A stretch of DNA of 64,000 nucleotides from Gemmatimonas groenlandica (GCF_013004105.1 NZ_CP053085.1:2666001-2730000), one strand, 5' to 3'; positions 17,601 to 26,135 are shown, numbered from the stretch's first letter. Notes: generated from the letters alone by a model not told the origin. Translations and numbers: made by a program.

Positions 17601-18007
17601 GAGAACGCGAGCTTCTTTTGCTCCGTACCCGCGGTCACGCCGGTGGTGACGACTTCCTGGAGGCGGTTGATGTCCTTGGCCAGGGAGAAGTCGAACGTCT
17701 GATTGCCGGCCCGCAGCGTGATCGGCTTGGCGTCGGCCTTGTAGCCGATCGCACGGGCGCGCAACTGCAACGCCTGCCCGCGCACGCGATCCGCCGGGAT
17801 CGACATGGTGAAACGACCCGCCGCGTTGGTACCCACCGAGATGGCGAGTTCAACGATATAGACGTTGGCGTTTTCTAGGGGATCACCGAACTCGCTCTTC
17901 ACGGTTCCAGTGATAACGGCCGGACCCTGTGCCTGCGCCACAACGGGCATCAGCAACAGGGCAACGGCGATGGGGACCTGCGACAGCCACCGCATAAATC
18001 TCGACAT
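14687..18007 (-). CDS. SusC/RagA family TonB-linked outer-membrane receptor
   Basis: 1106 residues. Start at the ATG at 18007, preceded by GAGGGCTGAGC; the ATG 18 nt upstream lacks this. After a signal peptide comes a CarboxypepD-like domain (VITGTVKSEFGDPLENANVYIVE). A plug follows (EVVTTGVTAGTEQKKLAFSV, RPGTAPAIILRGPQSINATG, DPLYIIDGVVSQGG, DINPQDIENIEVVKGAAASS, YGSRAGNGVIQITTRSGK), then a 22-strand-type barrel ending in F. It is the energised half of a SusCD uptake complex that imports a nutrient through TonB/ExbB/ExbD (not in window). It heads a probable five-gene operon: SusC, SusD, lipoprotein, DUF4397, plug-like protein. Confidence 0.95.
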   Translation of the reverse strand: MSRFMRWLSQVPIAVALLLMPVVAQAQGPAVITGTVKSEFGDPLENANVYIVELAISVGTNAAGRFTMSIPADRVRGQALQLRARAIGYKADAKPITLRAGNQTFDFSLAKDINRLQEVVTTGVTAGTEQKKLAFSVAQVSDKDMPVPGSNPLSQLQGKVAGANIVSASGRPGTAPAIILRGPQSINATGRGQDPLYIIDGVVSQGGLQDINPQDIENIEVVKGAAASSLYGSRAGNGVIQITTRSGKNQSEGVKFRANVEYGVSDIENEYQYPTTHFMLMDENASRFCVTVAGAADCSRTVDIYQEAYRINNDGGDFALPPLRFSNDGGIAQNPGAINSRALFQVNQFPKSYNPIAQFVTNGQVINSTLDATGRVGRTNFFASVNQLRQEGSVKLLPGYTRNSMRLNVDQQLGGNVNFSVRSSYSSANDYNNGAGWFGLTRQPANAQLFATDAKGRLYIRTVAQNQGAQNLNPAYNAQNFVPLNRIDRFVGNATARWTPLSWLDGEFNFGYDSRSNFQEQQRDRGYRTSALSATNLGDIDRSAGRAYSLNASGNVSARKNWFDESLTSRLTLRYLYETQNSRSQGTGGTNLAVPGLADPDAAITNFYTTGSSEIVRQLGFFTNLDLDYKGRYIIGALVRRDAASLFGAANRWQTYGRASAAWRLSDEPWFNFDQISDLKFRYSIGQAGNRPNFTAQYETFTIGAGGALNPNQLGNKNLKPEVSTEQEYGMDLELFSKYGVTVTKSHNVIDDQLLQPPPPAAAGFASQWTNAGQLTNNTFEVSLNVPIVATRNVDYSARFNYDRTTSVITQLDIPEYFVSAAGQQGSETMFKIVKGGSLGQIYGRKFVKDCGQLPANFQSRCGSGLDFQRNSDGFIVYVGQGNTLADGITKNLWMTRLPAAQAPWAGGTTADPLNWGFPILERDATGAVPVLPVGQALPSFRWSVAQNFRYKRITAYGLLDATVGKDVWNVGRQWSYGDFMHADADQQGRSVADAKPIGYYFRAVSTGGIGGLYDVLAPNNNTVEDAGFVKLRELSVGYRIGSIGGIGNWNLALIGRNLITWTKYKGFDPEVGLGGGALGSGVLNAADGFTFPNLRQFTFSLSTSF

Positions 18008-18342
18008 GCTCAGCCCTCGGCGCATCTGAAGCCGGAAACGGGGGAGAGGAATCTCACCAACGGGAGTGGAGATCCCGCTGGCCTACAAACCCGGCCAGAC
18101 TCCTCCGCAGAGGACGAACAGCCAGGGTGCTGCACCGGTCGCGCGAGCGGGTCGCGTGCGCGCCGGGGAACATCAATCGAAAACCCAGGATACGACCCGC
18201 TGCAGCGCTGTAAAGCGCGCATCTGGATCGAGCACCAAGGCAGATGTCGAGGGACGAGGGTCGAGCGGTAGGACGGGGACGAAACGCCCGGAAACAGGAC
18301 TATCCCCCGCCCGTTCCGCTTGTCCCCGCAATTAGAACCGCA

Positions 18343-18371
18343 ATAGTACCGTTCGCGTCACATGTCGGCAA
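18343..18371 (-). promoter_or_regulatory. Candidate promoter for the SusC/SusD operon
   Basis: On the minus strand: TTGCCG (18371-18366), a 17-nt spacer and TACTAT (18348-18343). Each hexamer matches 4 of 6 sigma-70 consensus bases. A start site near 18337 would give a leader of about 330 nt before the ATG at 18007. Confidence 0.35.
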
Positions 18372-18418
18372 TGCCATATCACGGTTCACGGGACAGGACG
18401 AAAGATCTGTGACAAAAC

Positions 18419-18452
18419 GAGCGCCCGATCGAGAAAAATCGATCGGGCGCTC
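18419..18452 (-). terminator. Rho-independent terminator of the outer-membrane protein gene
   Basis: A perfect 14-bp stem (18419-18432 with 18439-18452) and a 6-nt loop. It is followed on the minus strand by CGTTTTGTC. It lies 85 nt past the stop of the minus-strand gene at 18538. Confidence 0.8.
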
Positions 18453-18537
18453 GCTGGTTTCGGTCATGGAAGTCGTCAGGCCTTAGCCAGCGCTGCCCAT
18501 GACGTCAATTGATCATCGATATTTTCCCGCTACTGGA

Positions 18538-19206
18538 TCAGCGGCGCGCCAACGGGGCCGGCATCCAGTTGAAGCCGATGGCGAAGGTGTCCTGAGAACC
18601 GGCGAGTTCTGAACCGGTAAACGCGGCCGCGGCGCGCACGGCAAATTGCGAGTTCACCTGGAAGTTCACGCCCAGATCGAAGTTCAGACTGACTTCCGAC
18701 TGACTGCCGCCGTTGCGACCGCCGCTGCTGGCGATGTCGACCGACGCCCGCGGATGCACGTACGGCGTGATGGCCATGCCCTGCTCGAGATCGAACGTGT
18801 GTCCGATGCTGACGCCGACCGGAATGCGGACCAGCGTGTACCCACCCCCGAAGGCGGCTCCGGCACCTGCCGTGAAGAGCAGATCGAGCGGCTGGTCGCC
18901 GCGAGCCCGCGCGATCTCCTGGCCGATCCCGCCGCCGACGAACAACGCCAGGTTGTCACTGCCCTTCCGATCGGTCAGACCGGCATCGAGTTGCCAATGC
19001 CGACGCGGCTGCCACCCTTCGCGCCACTGGAACAGCGCCGTCGTGCCGGCTCCGCTCGACACGGCCGCGGTGTAATCCCGCGTCGATGCGGTCGGCAGCT
19101 GCATGGAGGGATAGTTGGACGCCTGCGCGTCAGCGCGTTCAGTCACGGTGAAGGCGGCCACGAAGGCGCCGAGCGTGAAGGCAACGGTCGTACGCAAGGT
19201 CATCAT
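18538..19206 (-). CDS. Probable outer-membrane beta-barrel protein
   Basis: 222 residues with a signal peptide (TTVAFTLGAFVAAFTVTERADA). Repeating beta-strand-like segments alternate polar and hydrophobic residues with Gly turns (LALFVGGGIGQEI, DLLFTAGAGAAFGGGYTLVRIPVGVSIGHTF, ITPYVHPRASVDIA, VSLNFDLGVNFQVNSQFAVRAAAAF, DTFAIGFNWMP). This fits an 8-10-strand barrel of the OmpW/OprB-like size class, but I cannot assign a named family. It is transcribed alone, divergent from the GWxTD gene, and ends at a strong hairpin terminator. Confidence 0.75.
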   Translation of the reverse strand: MMTLRTTVAFTLGAFVAAFTVTERADAQASNYPSMQLPTASTRDYTAAVSSGAGTTALFQWREGWQPRRHWQLDAGLTDRKGSDNLALFVGGGIGQEIARARGDQPLDLLFTAGAGAAFGGGYTLVRIPVGVSIGHTFDLEQGMAITPYVHPRASVDIASSGGRNGGSQSEVSLNFDLGVNFQVNSQFAVRAAAAFTGSELAGSQDTFAIGFNWMPAPLARR

Positions 19207-19377
19207 CGATCAGGCTCCGGGGTACAGGAAAGTCAGAAAAGGAATCGGCGGAAATCAACGCCTTCCCACCGTGGTTCGCCACAGCAAGCCGGGACGAACG
19301 TGTGTCGTGCAGTTCACTACGCGTGTGACGGCCCACAGATTCTTTCCGGTGAATCCGATCTGGCAGTCTACTCCGTG

Positions 19378-21687
19378 ATGCGTCTCGCGCCTTCTACCTC
19401 GCAGGCTCGGCTTTGGTCCACGCGCTTGCCACGTTGCCTGTGCGTTGCGGTGGTCGCGCTCACACTGCACCCGCTGGCCACGCTAAGCGCGCAGACACGC
19501 CCGACGGCGCCCTCGGCGGAAATCGACTCGTTGATTCAGCGCGGTCTCTCCCTCGTCGCCAAGGGCGACACCGCCGAGGCGCTGGAAGTGCTCGAGCAAG
19601 CCACCGACCGTGCGCCCCGGAATCTCGAGGCGCTGTATCAGCGCGGGCGGCTGCTCACCCGCACGACCTCGCTGGGCTTCAACAACACGCCGCGGCAGGT
19701 CCTCGCCTGGCGGCTGCTCAACCGTGGTTCTGATCTCGCCCCACGCGAAGCGCGCTTTTTGCTCGAGCTCGCCCGTCTGCGGCTCCGCACGCCTCTGCTA
19801 CGCGCCGATGCCGAACGATTGCTCGGCAAGGCGGTCACCGTTGCCGTCGCGGCCGCTGACACGGCCATGATCGCCGAATCGGCGAGTGAGTTCGGTCGTT
19901 TGTTTGAGCGACGCTACCGGACCACGCGAAAGCGTCACGTCTATATCGCGAACATCTTCTTCGATCCGTATGCCGCCCGGAACCGCCTGCACTATGTGCG
20001 CGAGTTTCTCGAGCATCAGATTCGCCCCATCGAAAACGCCGGTGCCGCCGATCGCGCCGAAGCGGATCGGCTCTACCGGTTGGCGCTCTCGGTCGATCCC
20101 GAGCATGTCGCGAGCGCGGTCGGGTTGCTCGGCCTACTGTACGACGAGCAGCGTTACCCCGAGATGCGCGCGGTTGCCGCACCGTTTCTCACGCGCGGTT
20201 ATGATGTGCGGCATCCGAACCCGATTCCCGGCGAGGCTGACGTCGCGTCGGTGGCATCGATCGCATTTGCTGATGGTCTCGCCGCCGCCCGTCTCGCCGC
20301 GCCCGCCGACGCGCAGCGCGCCTTTGCCGTGGGGCTCGCCCGGCTCTCGCCGCGCGAACGTCGCGACCTGCTCGATATTTCCCGATTGCTCACGCGGGGC
20401 GACAGTGTGCGGGTGGCCGGCCTCACGGACACCGCCCGTGACGCCACCATCCGCTCGTTCTGGGAGACGGCCGATCCGCTGATCAGCACGCCGGAAAACG
20501 AAGCGCAGGTCGAGTACTACGCACGCGTCGCCATCAGCATGCTGCGCTACGACGATGCGGAGCAAGGCGTGCGTGGTTGGCGCACCGATCGCGGTACGAT
20601 CGTGATCCGCTACGGCGAGCCACCCGTCGAAGTGTTGTTGCCGCCAGCGAATGACATTTCGGCGAGAGACGTGACCGGTCGCATCGTCACGGTCTTTTCC
20701 TATCCGGCACTCGAACTCGAGTTCGTGTTTTCAGGGCCACCGGCCATGAACTCGGCCGGTTTCGCCGGCGACTTCCGCGACGTCGCCGATCAGCGTCGCA
20801 ACGATGAGCCGTTCCGACTCGACGACGTGGCGGCCAGAACGCGCGTCGATTCGATGAGTGTGCAAGTGGCGCGCTTCCGTGGGCGCAGCGCTAACGAGTA
20901 CCAGGTGCTCACCGCGGCAGCCGCGCGCCCGGCGCGATTCTACGATGGCGTGGAGATCGACCGTGGCCAGCTGTCGATCCGGTCGTTCCGCGGATCACCG
21001 GATCGCCTGCGATTAGTCGACTCCCAGCAGGTCACGGTGACGCTTCCGACGTCGCGTCCGGTGGAGTATCTCCGGCTCGATACGCTTCCGGTCGGCGATC
21101 ACCGCGTGCGTATCGAAGTGGTGGACCCGGGCGTGCAGTCGGCCGCGGCGCGGGCCAGTGTTGCCGTCTCGCTGCCGCCAATGCGCGACACGACGTTGAT
21201 GCTGAGCGACATCCTGCTCGGCACGCGCGCTCCCGACGGCATGGGCCGCACGCTGCGGTCACTGGCCGACGCTGGCGTGCGCCCATTGTTCGGGACACGC
21301 ATCGCACCGCGAGATACCTTCTCGCTCTATGTCGAGGCGTATGGTCTCCGCCCCGACGCGCGCGGAGACGTACAGGTGGAGATCACGCTGGCCGTGACGC
21401 TCCTGGAGATCAGTCGATCGGGTCCGACCATCGAGCGATGGCTGGGAAACATCGCCGATGTCGTCGGTCTTACTCCCGAGGGCGACAAGCAACTCGGCAT
21501 GCGCTTCAGCAGAACGGAACGCCTCGATGGACGCGATCGAGTGCCGCTGTTGACGTCCATCGGCATGGGTACGGCACCGAGTGGTCGCTATCGGCTCGAC
21601 GTGCTCATGCGCGAGATCGGCAGCGACCGTCGCACGCAGGTGTCGCGTGAATTCACCATCGGCTCCATTGGAGAATCCGGGAAATGA
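19378..21687 (+). CDS. GWxTD domain protein with N-terminal TPR-like region
   Basis: 769 residues from the ATG at 19378. The open frame continues upstream only as a shadow of the divergent gene. Signal peptide: VALTLHPLATLSAQ. A TPR-like helical region (IDSLIQRGLSLVAKGDTAEALEVLEQATDRAPRNLEALYQRGRLL, and later LALSVDPEHVASAVGLLGLL) precedes the G400-W-R-T-D404 motif in GWRTDRGTIVIRYGEPP, the hallmark of GWxTD domain proteins. Beta-rich C-terminal half. The family is known mainly from Acidobacteria, Gemmatimonadota and Bacteroidetes-like lineages and has no established function. It overlaps the next gene by 4 nt. Confidence 0.9.
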   Translation: MRLAPSTSQARLWSTRLPRCLCVAVVALTLHPLATLSAQTRPTAPSAEIDSLIQRGLSLVAKGDTAEALEVLEQATDRAPRNLEALYQRGRLLTRTTSLGFNNTPRQVLAWRLLNRGSDLAPREARFLLELARLRLRTPLLRADAERLLGKAVTVAVAAADTAMIAESASEFGRLFERRYRTTRKRHVYIANIFFDPYAARNRLHYVREFLEHQIRPIENAGAADRAEADRLYRLALSVDPEHVASAVGLLGLLYDEQRYPEMRAVAAPFLTRGYDVRHPNPIPGEADVASVASIAFADGLAAARLAAPADAQRAFAVGLARLSPRERRDLLDISRLLTRGDSVRVAGLTDTARDATIRSFWETADPLISTPENEAQVEYYARVAISMLRYDDAEQGVRGWRTDRGTIVIRYGEPPVEVLLPPANDISARDVTGRIVTVFSYPALELEFVFSGPPAMNSAGFAGDFRDVADQRRNDEPFRLDDVAARTRVDSMSVQVARFRGRSANEYQVLTAAAARPARFYDGVEIDRGQLSIRSFRGSPDRLRLVDSQQVTVTLPTSRPVEYLRLDTLPVGDHRVRIEVVDPGVQSAAARASVAVSLPPMRDTTLMLSDILLGTRAPDGMGRTLRSLADAGVRPLFGTRIAPRDTFSLYVEAYGLRPDARGDVQVEITLAVTLLEISRSGPTIERWLGNIADVVGLTPEGDKQLGMRFSRTERLDGRDRVPLLTSIGMGTAPSGRYRLDVLMREIGSDRRTQVSREFTIGSIGESGK

Positions 21688-22901
21688 TGCATTCGAACGG
21701 ACGCGGCGTGTCGCGTACGCTCTCGCTATCGGTCGCCTTCTCGCTACTGGCAGCAGCGGCGTCCCCCGCGGTCGCGCAGCGCGCGGCCGACGACGCCGGG
21801 GGCTCTCCCGTGCGTCGACTGCGATACACCGTGGTCGGTGGCCTGGTCGGCGTGGCCATGGCGGCGGGCTACGCCAGTGTGGTCGACAAGGCGGTGCCGC
21901 CATCGTGCGATCCATGGGGCTGTGCGATGCCGTTTCTGAGTTTGAGCGGCGCGATCACGGGCTTATTTCTGGCGCGCGAGATCGATGCGCAGCGCCGGGC
22001 AGAGCGTCCACGGGTCGGTATTCGGGATCGCGTGGGACTCGAGTTCGCCGTGCTGCCGGCCATGCCGAATGGCATGTCGCTGCGCGATTCGCTGATCGCG
22101 ATCGTTTCCGACAGCGGTGTCTCGCTGTTCGCCGCCGAAGCGAAGCCGCGTGCGCTGCGTCGGCGCGGCGTTGGATTGCGCGGTCTGCGCGACGTGGCGC
22201 TGTTGCCGGGCAACGAACGACTGCTGCTCAGCAGCGACGTGGCGCTGTACGGTACGAACAGTCGGGCGGGTACCGCCTCGCGCCTCCTGGACGGTGCGAT
22301 CACGGCCATCGCCGTTGGCGGCGACGGGTGGCTGGCGGCGCGCGGTGCCGTGATCACCATCGAGCGACCGCGCGGCGACGCGGCGGTACGCGATTCGATC
22401 GATGTCGGTACGCCGGCGATCAGCGCCGCATACGACGAAAGCTCCGCGTCTTGGTGGGTGGGCACGGACTCGGGCCTCCTTCGACTGGAAGTGAACCCCG
22501 ACGCCGGAAGGGGCCTGCGCATCGCCGAGCGTATCAACACCGGTGGTGGCGTCCGCGCGATCGCGACGTCCCGCGAGTGGATTGCGGTGGCCCTTGGCGA
22601 GGCCGGCGTGACCGCGTGGCGCCGTGTGGGCGCTGGCGGCGGTATCATCACGCCGGTGCGGCTACAGAGCGAGCCCCGATTCGCCTACGACCTCGCGTTC
22701 TTCAACGGCACACTGCTGGTGGCCGGCGGCACCGACGGCTTGGTACGCATCGGCCTCGACCCGACACCCACGGTACTTGGCGTCTCGCGCGACCTGCCCT
22801 TCGCCACGTTGGTGAAGGTTGATGCGAAGAACGGCGTCTGGGTTGGCGATCGCGGCCGCGGAACGCTGAATCGGGTCACGTATCCGGACACGCCGCGGTA
22901 A
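21684..22901 (+). CDS. Secreted/anchored protein with propeller-like C-terminal region
   Basis: 405 residues. A signal peptide (LSLSVAFSLLAAAASPAVA), then a hydrophobic pair (YTVVGGLVGVAMAAGYASVV and MPFLSLSGAITGLFLA), then a beta-rich region with repeating blade-like units of about 45 residues (DSLIAIVSDSGVSLFAAE, LRDVALLPGNERLLLSSDVALYG, AITAIAVGGDGWLAARG, ASWWVGTDSGLLRLEVN, VRAIATSREWIAVALGEAGVTAWR, AYDLAFFNGTLLVAGGTDGLVRIGL, VDAKNGVWVGDRG). That spacing fits a beta-propeller. Start overlaps the GWxTD stop (ATGATG), so the two are co-translated and may act together. No enzymatic motif seen. Confidence 0.7.
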   Translation: MMHSNGRGVSRTLSLSVAFSLLAAAASPAVAQRAADDAGGSPVRRLRYTVVGGLVGVAMAAGYASVVDKAVPPSCDPWGCAMPFLSLSGAITGLFLAREIDAQRRAERPRVGIRDRVGLEFAVLPAMPNGMSLRDSLIAIVSDSGVSLFAAEAKPRALRRRGVGLRGLRDVALLPGNERLLLSSDVALYGTNSRAGTASRLLDGAITAIAVGGDGWLAARGAVITIERPRGDAAVRDSIDVGTPAISAAYDESSASWWVGTDSGLLRLEVNPDAGRGLRIAERINTGGGVRAIATSREWIAVALGEAGVTAWRRVGAGGGIITPVRLQSEPRFAYDLAFFNGTLLVAGGTDGLVRIGLDPTPTVLGVSRDLPFATLVKVDAKNGVWVGDRGRGTLNRVTYPDTPR

Positions 22902-23151
22902 GGCCATTTCGTCAGTCCGCTCAAGAACAGCATTCACCGCGAATTTGCACGAATCATCGCGGATAGAAACCATAGAGCATCATTGCTATTGAGGCTTCTC
23001 ACCGACGTGTCACCACACGACGGACGATCCGTGCCGTGTTCGCGTTGATCCGCGGTGAGGCAGTTTGTTTGGCCAATCGCGGAACAGCCTTGACCGCGAA
23101 TTTGCACGAATCAACGCGGATGAACCGAATCAAGATCGAAGCTCGAAAACG
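22902..23151. repeat. Inverted/direct repeat cluster, CCGCGAATTT family
   Basis: Two direct copies of the 20-mer ACCGCGAATTTGCACGAATC lie at 22936-22955 and 23093-23112. Each is followed by a near-identical (A/T)CGCGGAT. Between them (about 23037-23062) is an inverted relative whose complement reads TCACCGCGGATCAACGCGAA. The stretch lies between convergent genes and contains no gene I can support. A related element lies upstream of atpA. Confidence 0.75.
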
Positions 23152-23188
23152 CAAAGCGCGCCCGGCGATGATCGCCGGGCGCGCTTTG
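23152..23188 (-). terminator. Terminator of the TonB receptor/PorV operon
   Basis: A perfect 16-18 bp stem (23152-23169 with 23171-23188; effective loop about 5 nt). It is followed on the minus strand by GCGTTTTCG and begins 18 nt after the stop of the last operon gene. Confidence 0.85.
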
Positions 23189-23205
23189 TCTGAACGATTA
23201 CTTGA

Positions 23206-24321
23206 TCAGCGACCGCGAATCGACGGCGGCAGCGTGGCTTCGAGGATCGTCGCAGAACCCATGCGACCTTCGATGCCAGCCTTCGGCTGCAAATTCACGC
23301 GCACGAATCCGTAGTTCTTCCACGCCGGCGAACCGGTCGCGTCGGGGATCGTGTCGGCCGAGAGGCGCGACGCCATCGCGAAGATCACGCGCGGGCTGTC
23401 GAACACGACGCTCGGCGCCGGGTTGGTCTTGTCGGCTTCGTACAGCGAGATCGCACGATCGGGATACGGCGCGGTGCGACGTCCGAGATACGTGGTGTCG
23501 TTGAATCGGCCGGTGGTGTCGAGCTTCACGCCGTACGCGTTGTAGTAGTAACCAACGGGCGGACGGAAGTAGTTCGAATCGTTCAGAATCATGATGTTGC
23601 CACGCACTTCCACGCGACCACGCGGAACGATGGTCATCGCGCCGTTCGTGGCGACCACGAACTCCTGATTCGCACCCGGGTTGCCCGGCTGCGCAGGAAT
23701 GCCGCGGCCGAACGTACCGAAGCGCAGGCTGGACACACGACTCGCATTGGCCTGGCTGCGGCGGGCCCACAACGGACGCACTTCACCCGGCGCGGCACCA
23801 GCCGCACCCGGTTCGATGCTGATCAGCACCGTGTTCAGCGAATCCGTCGCTACGAGTGCCGGAGCCGACACGCGGGACACAGCCACACGAAGCGCGATGT
23901 TCGAGCCGCCCGCCCTGAAGCTCGCCCCCGTGGTCGTGAAGGTCGTGTTCGTGAACACCGGATCGCCCGCCGCGTTGAGCGACGAGTCACGACGGGTGGC
24001 CACGATGTTGAGCGCCGTTGCCGGCGCGAACTTGGTGGCCGAGTCGTTGGCGAACCACACCGTGTAGCTGCCCGTGGTCAGGGTATCGAGACCGGCGAGC
24101 GTGATGATCACCGAGTCAGTGGCCGGCGTGGCGGATGCCACGATGGCCACGGGATAGGTGACTGTGCCACGCGGCAGGTTCGTGGAGGTACGGAGGAAAT
24201 TCGTACCGAAGCCAAGAGCACCAACGGGTTCGGTCGTGATCGACCGTTCGTCGCCGCATGCCGTGGCCGCAGCGACCGCGAGAACGCCGGCTACCAGGAG
24301 GAAAGGACGCATGATGCGCAT
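23206..24321 (-). CDS. Lipoprotein of unknown function, last gene of the PorV operon
   Basis: 371 residues with lipobox AAATAC (C22). Beta-rich. It begins with repeats resembling a Gemmatimonadota-type anchored beta-sandwich (TVTYPVAIVASATPATDSVIITLAGLDTLTTGSYTVWFAND) and ends with a metal- or ligand-like YYNAYGVKLDTTGRFNDTTYLG segment that I cannot assign. Three nt separate its start from the stop of the barrel-protein gene. ATG 24312 is an alternative start. Given the context, it may be a surface lipoprotein that works with the secreted 1464-residue protein. Confidence 0.7.
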   Translation of the reverse strand: MRIMRPFLLVAGVLAVAAATACGDERSITTEPVGALGFGTNFLRTSTNLPRGTVTYPVAIVASATPATDSVIITLAGLDTLTTGSYTVWFANDSATKFAPATALNIVATRRDSSLNAAGDPVFTNTTFTTTGASFRAGGSNIALRVAVSRVSAPALVATDSLNTVLISIEPGAAGAAPGEVRPLWARRSQANASRVSSLRFGTFGRGIPAQPGNPGANQEFVVATNGAMTIVPRGRVEVRGNIMILNDSNYFRPPVGYYYNAYGVKLDTTGRFNDTTYLGRRTAPYPDRAISLYEADKTNPAPSVVFDSPRVIFAMASRLSADTIPDATGSPAWKNYGFVRVNLQPKAGIEGRMGSATILEATLPPSIRGR

Positions 24322-24324
24322 CGG

Positions 24325-25032
24325 TTAGTTACCCCCGCCAATGCCGCCGGGGATGTACCGGAAGCCCAGCGTGAACATGGTGTTCAACGCAGTCTTCTTC
24401 GCCGCAGGAGGCGTCGGGAAGTCTTCCGGGAACGGTTGAATGAGTTCGGTGCGGTCGCGCGCCGGATTCAGGAAATTCCGGTCGTAGCCCTGATACTGCA
24501 CGGCGCGCACGTCGAACTGCAGGCCGGAGCGCTCGCTGAGCTTGATCCAGATGCCGCCGCCACCGGTGTAGGACACGTCGTTATTGCGCGTCTCCTTGCC
24601 GTTGACCTGGGCATCGAGAATCATGACATACGTGCCGACGCCGCCCATCACGAACGGCGACACCTTCTTGCCCGGATAACGCAGCGTAGCGGCGAGCCCG
24701 AGGTTGACGGTGTTCACCGGCTGGCCGACGTATTGGTAGCGAATCGAATCACCACCAGCCACCGCGGCCTGACCGAAACGCAGACGCGTGAGGAAATCCT
24801 TCTTGGTGGTGTTGCCGCGCGACACGTCGACGGTCGTACCGATGCCCAGATACTTGGACAGCGCGTACTCCGCGTCGAGGCCGATCAGTGCTGCCGGATC
24901 GAGACTGGCGGCGCGCTCTGCCTGCAGCGTGCCGACCCGCGTGGTGACCGTAAACTGCTTCGGCGCGATCTGCGCGCCGACGCTCGCTGCGGTCAGCGCG
25001 AGTGCAGCGAGAATACCTGCAGCGCGGTTCAT
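24325..25032 (-). CDS. Small outer-membrane beta-barrel protein
   Basis: 235 residues with a signal peptide (AAGILAALALTAASVGAQ). OmpA-barrel-like alternating strands: FTVTTRVGTLQAERAASLDPAALIGLDAEYALSKYLGIGTTVDVSRG, VNTVNLGLAATLRYPGKKVSPFVMGGVGTYVM, YTGGGGIWIKLSERSGLQFDVRAVQYQGYD, LNTMFTLGFRYIPGG. This is the size and pattern of an outer-membrane beta-barrel domain (OMP_b-brl). It overlaps the upstream PorV/PorQ-like gene by 4 nt and lies 3 nt before the lipoprotein gene. Confidence 0.8.
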   Translation of the reverse strand: MNRAAGILAALALTAASVGAQIAPKQFTVTTRVGTLQAERAASLDPAALIGLDAEYALSKYLGIGTTVDVSRGNTTKKDFLTRLRFGQAAVAGGDSIRYQYVGQPVNTVNLGLAATLRYPGKKVSPFVMGGVGTYVMILDAQVNGKETRNNDVSYTGGGGIWIKLSERSGLQFDVRAVQYQGYDRNFLNPARDRTELIQPFPEDFPTPPAAKKTALNTMFTLGFRYIPGGIGGGN

Positions 25033-26135
25033 CGACCCACCTCGAACGAGAAGATCTGAATGTTCTGGAGCGCGCCGGCCGACTCGTACGAGTAGTCGAA
25101 TCGAACGTTGCGTCCCTTCGCCGGGAGACGGAGGCCGAAACCACCGGCCAGACCGACCGGCGTGTCGGTGCCACGATCGCGATCATCGTTGTACACGCGC
25201 TTGCCGCCGCGCACGAACAGGATGTTGCGATAGCCGTACTCGAGACCGATGGCGTACTGCGTCGTGAAGTCCGTCGATTCGTTGACGGCGACTTCGGCGT
25301 TCAACGTGTTGTTGCCGCTGCCCTTGCCGAGCAGCGAATTCGCCGAGCCGAGCAGGTCGGACGCGAGCGACAGACGGAACTCGACGGGGAGTTCGACCTG
25401 CGACGTGTACAGCGACACGCGACGGTTGTCGCTGAAGGTACCGCGGTCGGCCGTGCTGATGACGCGCGTGATCAACGCGCCCGATGCGCGGGCCGTGGGA
25501 CCGACGTTCGAGATCGAGCCACCGAGCGTGAGGCCGTAGAGACCGGTGTTGAACTGGGTGCCGATGTCGCCAGCCACCCACTTCGTACCGGCATCAGGGA
25601 TGCCCTCGCTGATGTACTTGATCTGTCCACCGACCTGGAGACGGTCGGTGAGGCGCTTGGCGTAGCCGATGCCGACCACGGTCGACGTCCACTGGAAGAA
25701 GTTGCCTCCCAGTCGATCGCCAAACGGATTGAGCTCCGTGGTGCGCTTGATGTCGCCCGAACTCAGCGTATTGAAGTGCACGCCGATGTTGCCGCCCAGT
25801 GCAGGGATCGAGAGCGCGGCATATGTCTGGCCGAGCCCGAGATCGCCGTACAGGCTCTGACGTCCGGCGACCGCCGAGAATGACTCGGAGGTACCGGCGC
25901 CCGACGGATTGGAAAACCACGCCAACGGACCGCTGACCGACGCGGCTGTGGCATTGGCCATCGCGCCGCTACGTGCGCCGACGCCGATGTGGAGGAAGTT
26001 GGCGCCACGCGTACCCTGACGATTCGGGGTATCCGCTGGCGTAGGAAGTAGTCCACCGGGCCCCTGGGCGCGAACGGTCGTGCCCAGAAGCAGGGTGGCG
26101 GCGCCGAAGGCGCCGATGAGCCGGGTGATTTGCAT
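25029..26135 (-). CDS. PorV/PorQ family outer-membrane protein
   Basis: 368 residues with a signal peptide (LIGAFGAATLLLGTTVRA). The family opening FLHIGVGARSGAMANATAASVSGPLAWFSNPSGAGT, with a Gly-rich turn and the xWNPAG-like xWFSNPSGA, is diagnostic of PorV/PorQ (UPF0164, FadL-like) barrels. Later strands (GIGYAKRLTDRLQVGGQIKYISE, YAIGLEYGYRNILFVRGGKRVYNDD) follow the family pattern. In Bacteroidota, PorV shuttles type IX cargo from the translocon to the attachment complex. Ten nt downstream of a large protein with a type IX-like C-terminal domain, the same pairing is inferred here. No SprA/PorU gene is in the window. Confidence 0.87.
   Translation of the reverse strand: MQITRLIGAFGAATLLLGTTVRAQGPGGLLPTPADTPNRQGTRGANFLHIGVGARSGAMANATAASVSGPLAWFSNPSGAGTSESFSAVAGRQSLYGDLGLGQTYAALSIPALGGNIGVHFNTLSSGDIKRTTELNPFGDRLGGNFFQWTSTVVGIGYAKRLTDRLQVGGQIKYISEGIPDAGTKWVAGDIGTQFNTGLYGLTLGGSISNVGPTARASGALITRVISTADRGTFSDNRRVSLYTSQVELPVEFRLSLASDLLGSANSLLGKGSGNNTLNAEVAVNESTDFTTQYAIGLEYGYRNILFVRGGKRVYNDDRDRGTDTPVGLAGGFGLRLPAKGRNVRFDYSYESAGALQNIQIFSFEVGR

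Larger units (their letters stand above)
18008..18537. other. Gene-free stretch: SusC operon leader and promoter region, plus terminator
   Basis: The 530 nt between the SusC start and the outer-membrane protein stop hold a candidate promoter (18343-18371) giving a leader of about 330 nt, and a terminator hairpin (18419-18452). A small GC hairpin (CTGGCC...GGCCAG, about 18088-18110) is in the leader. I see no riboswitch consensus and no credible short gene. Confidence 0.5.

Noticed and set aside
18646-19377. A 244-codon extension of the GWxTD protein
   Set aside because: It is antisense to the outer-membrane protein gene; the signal peptide begins at 19378.
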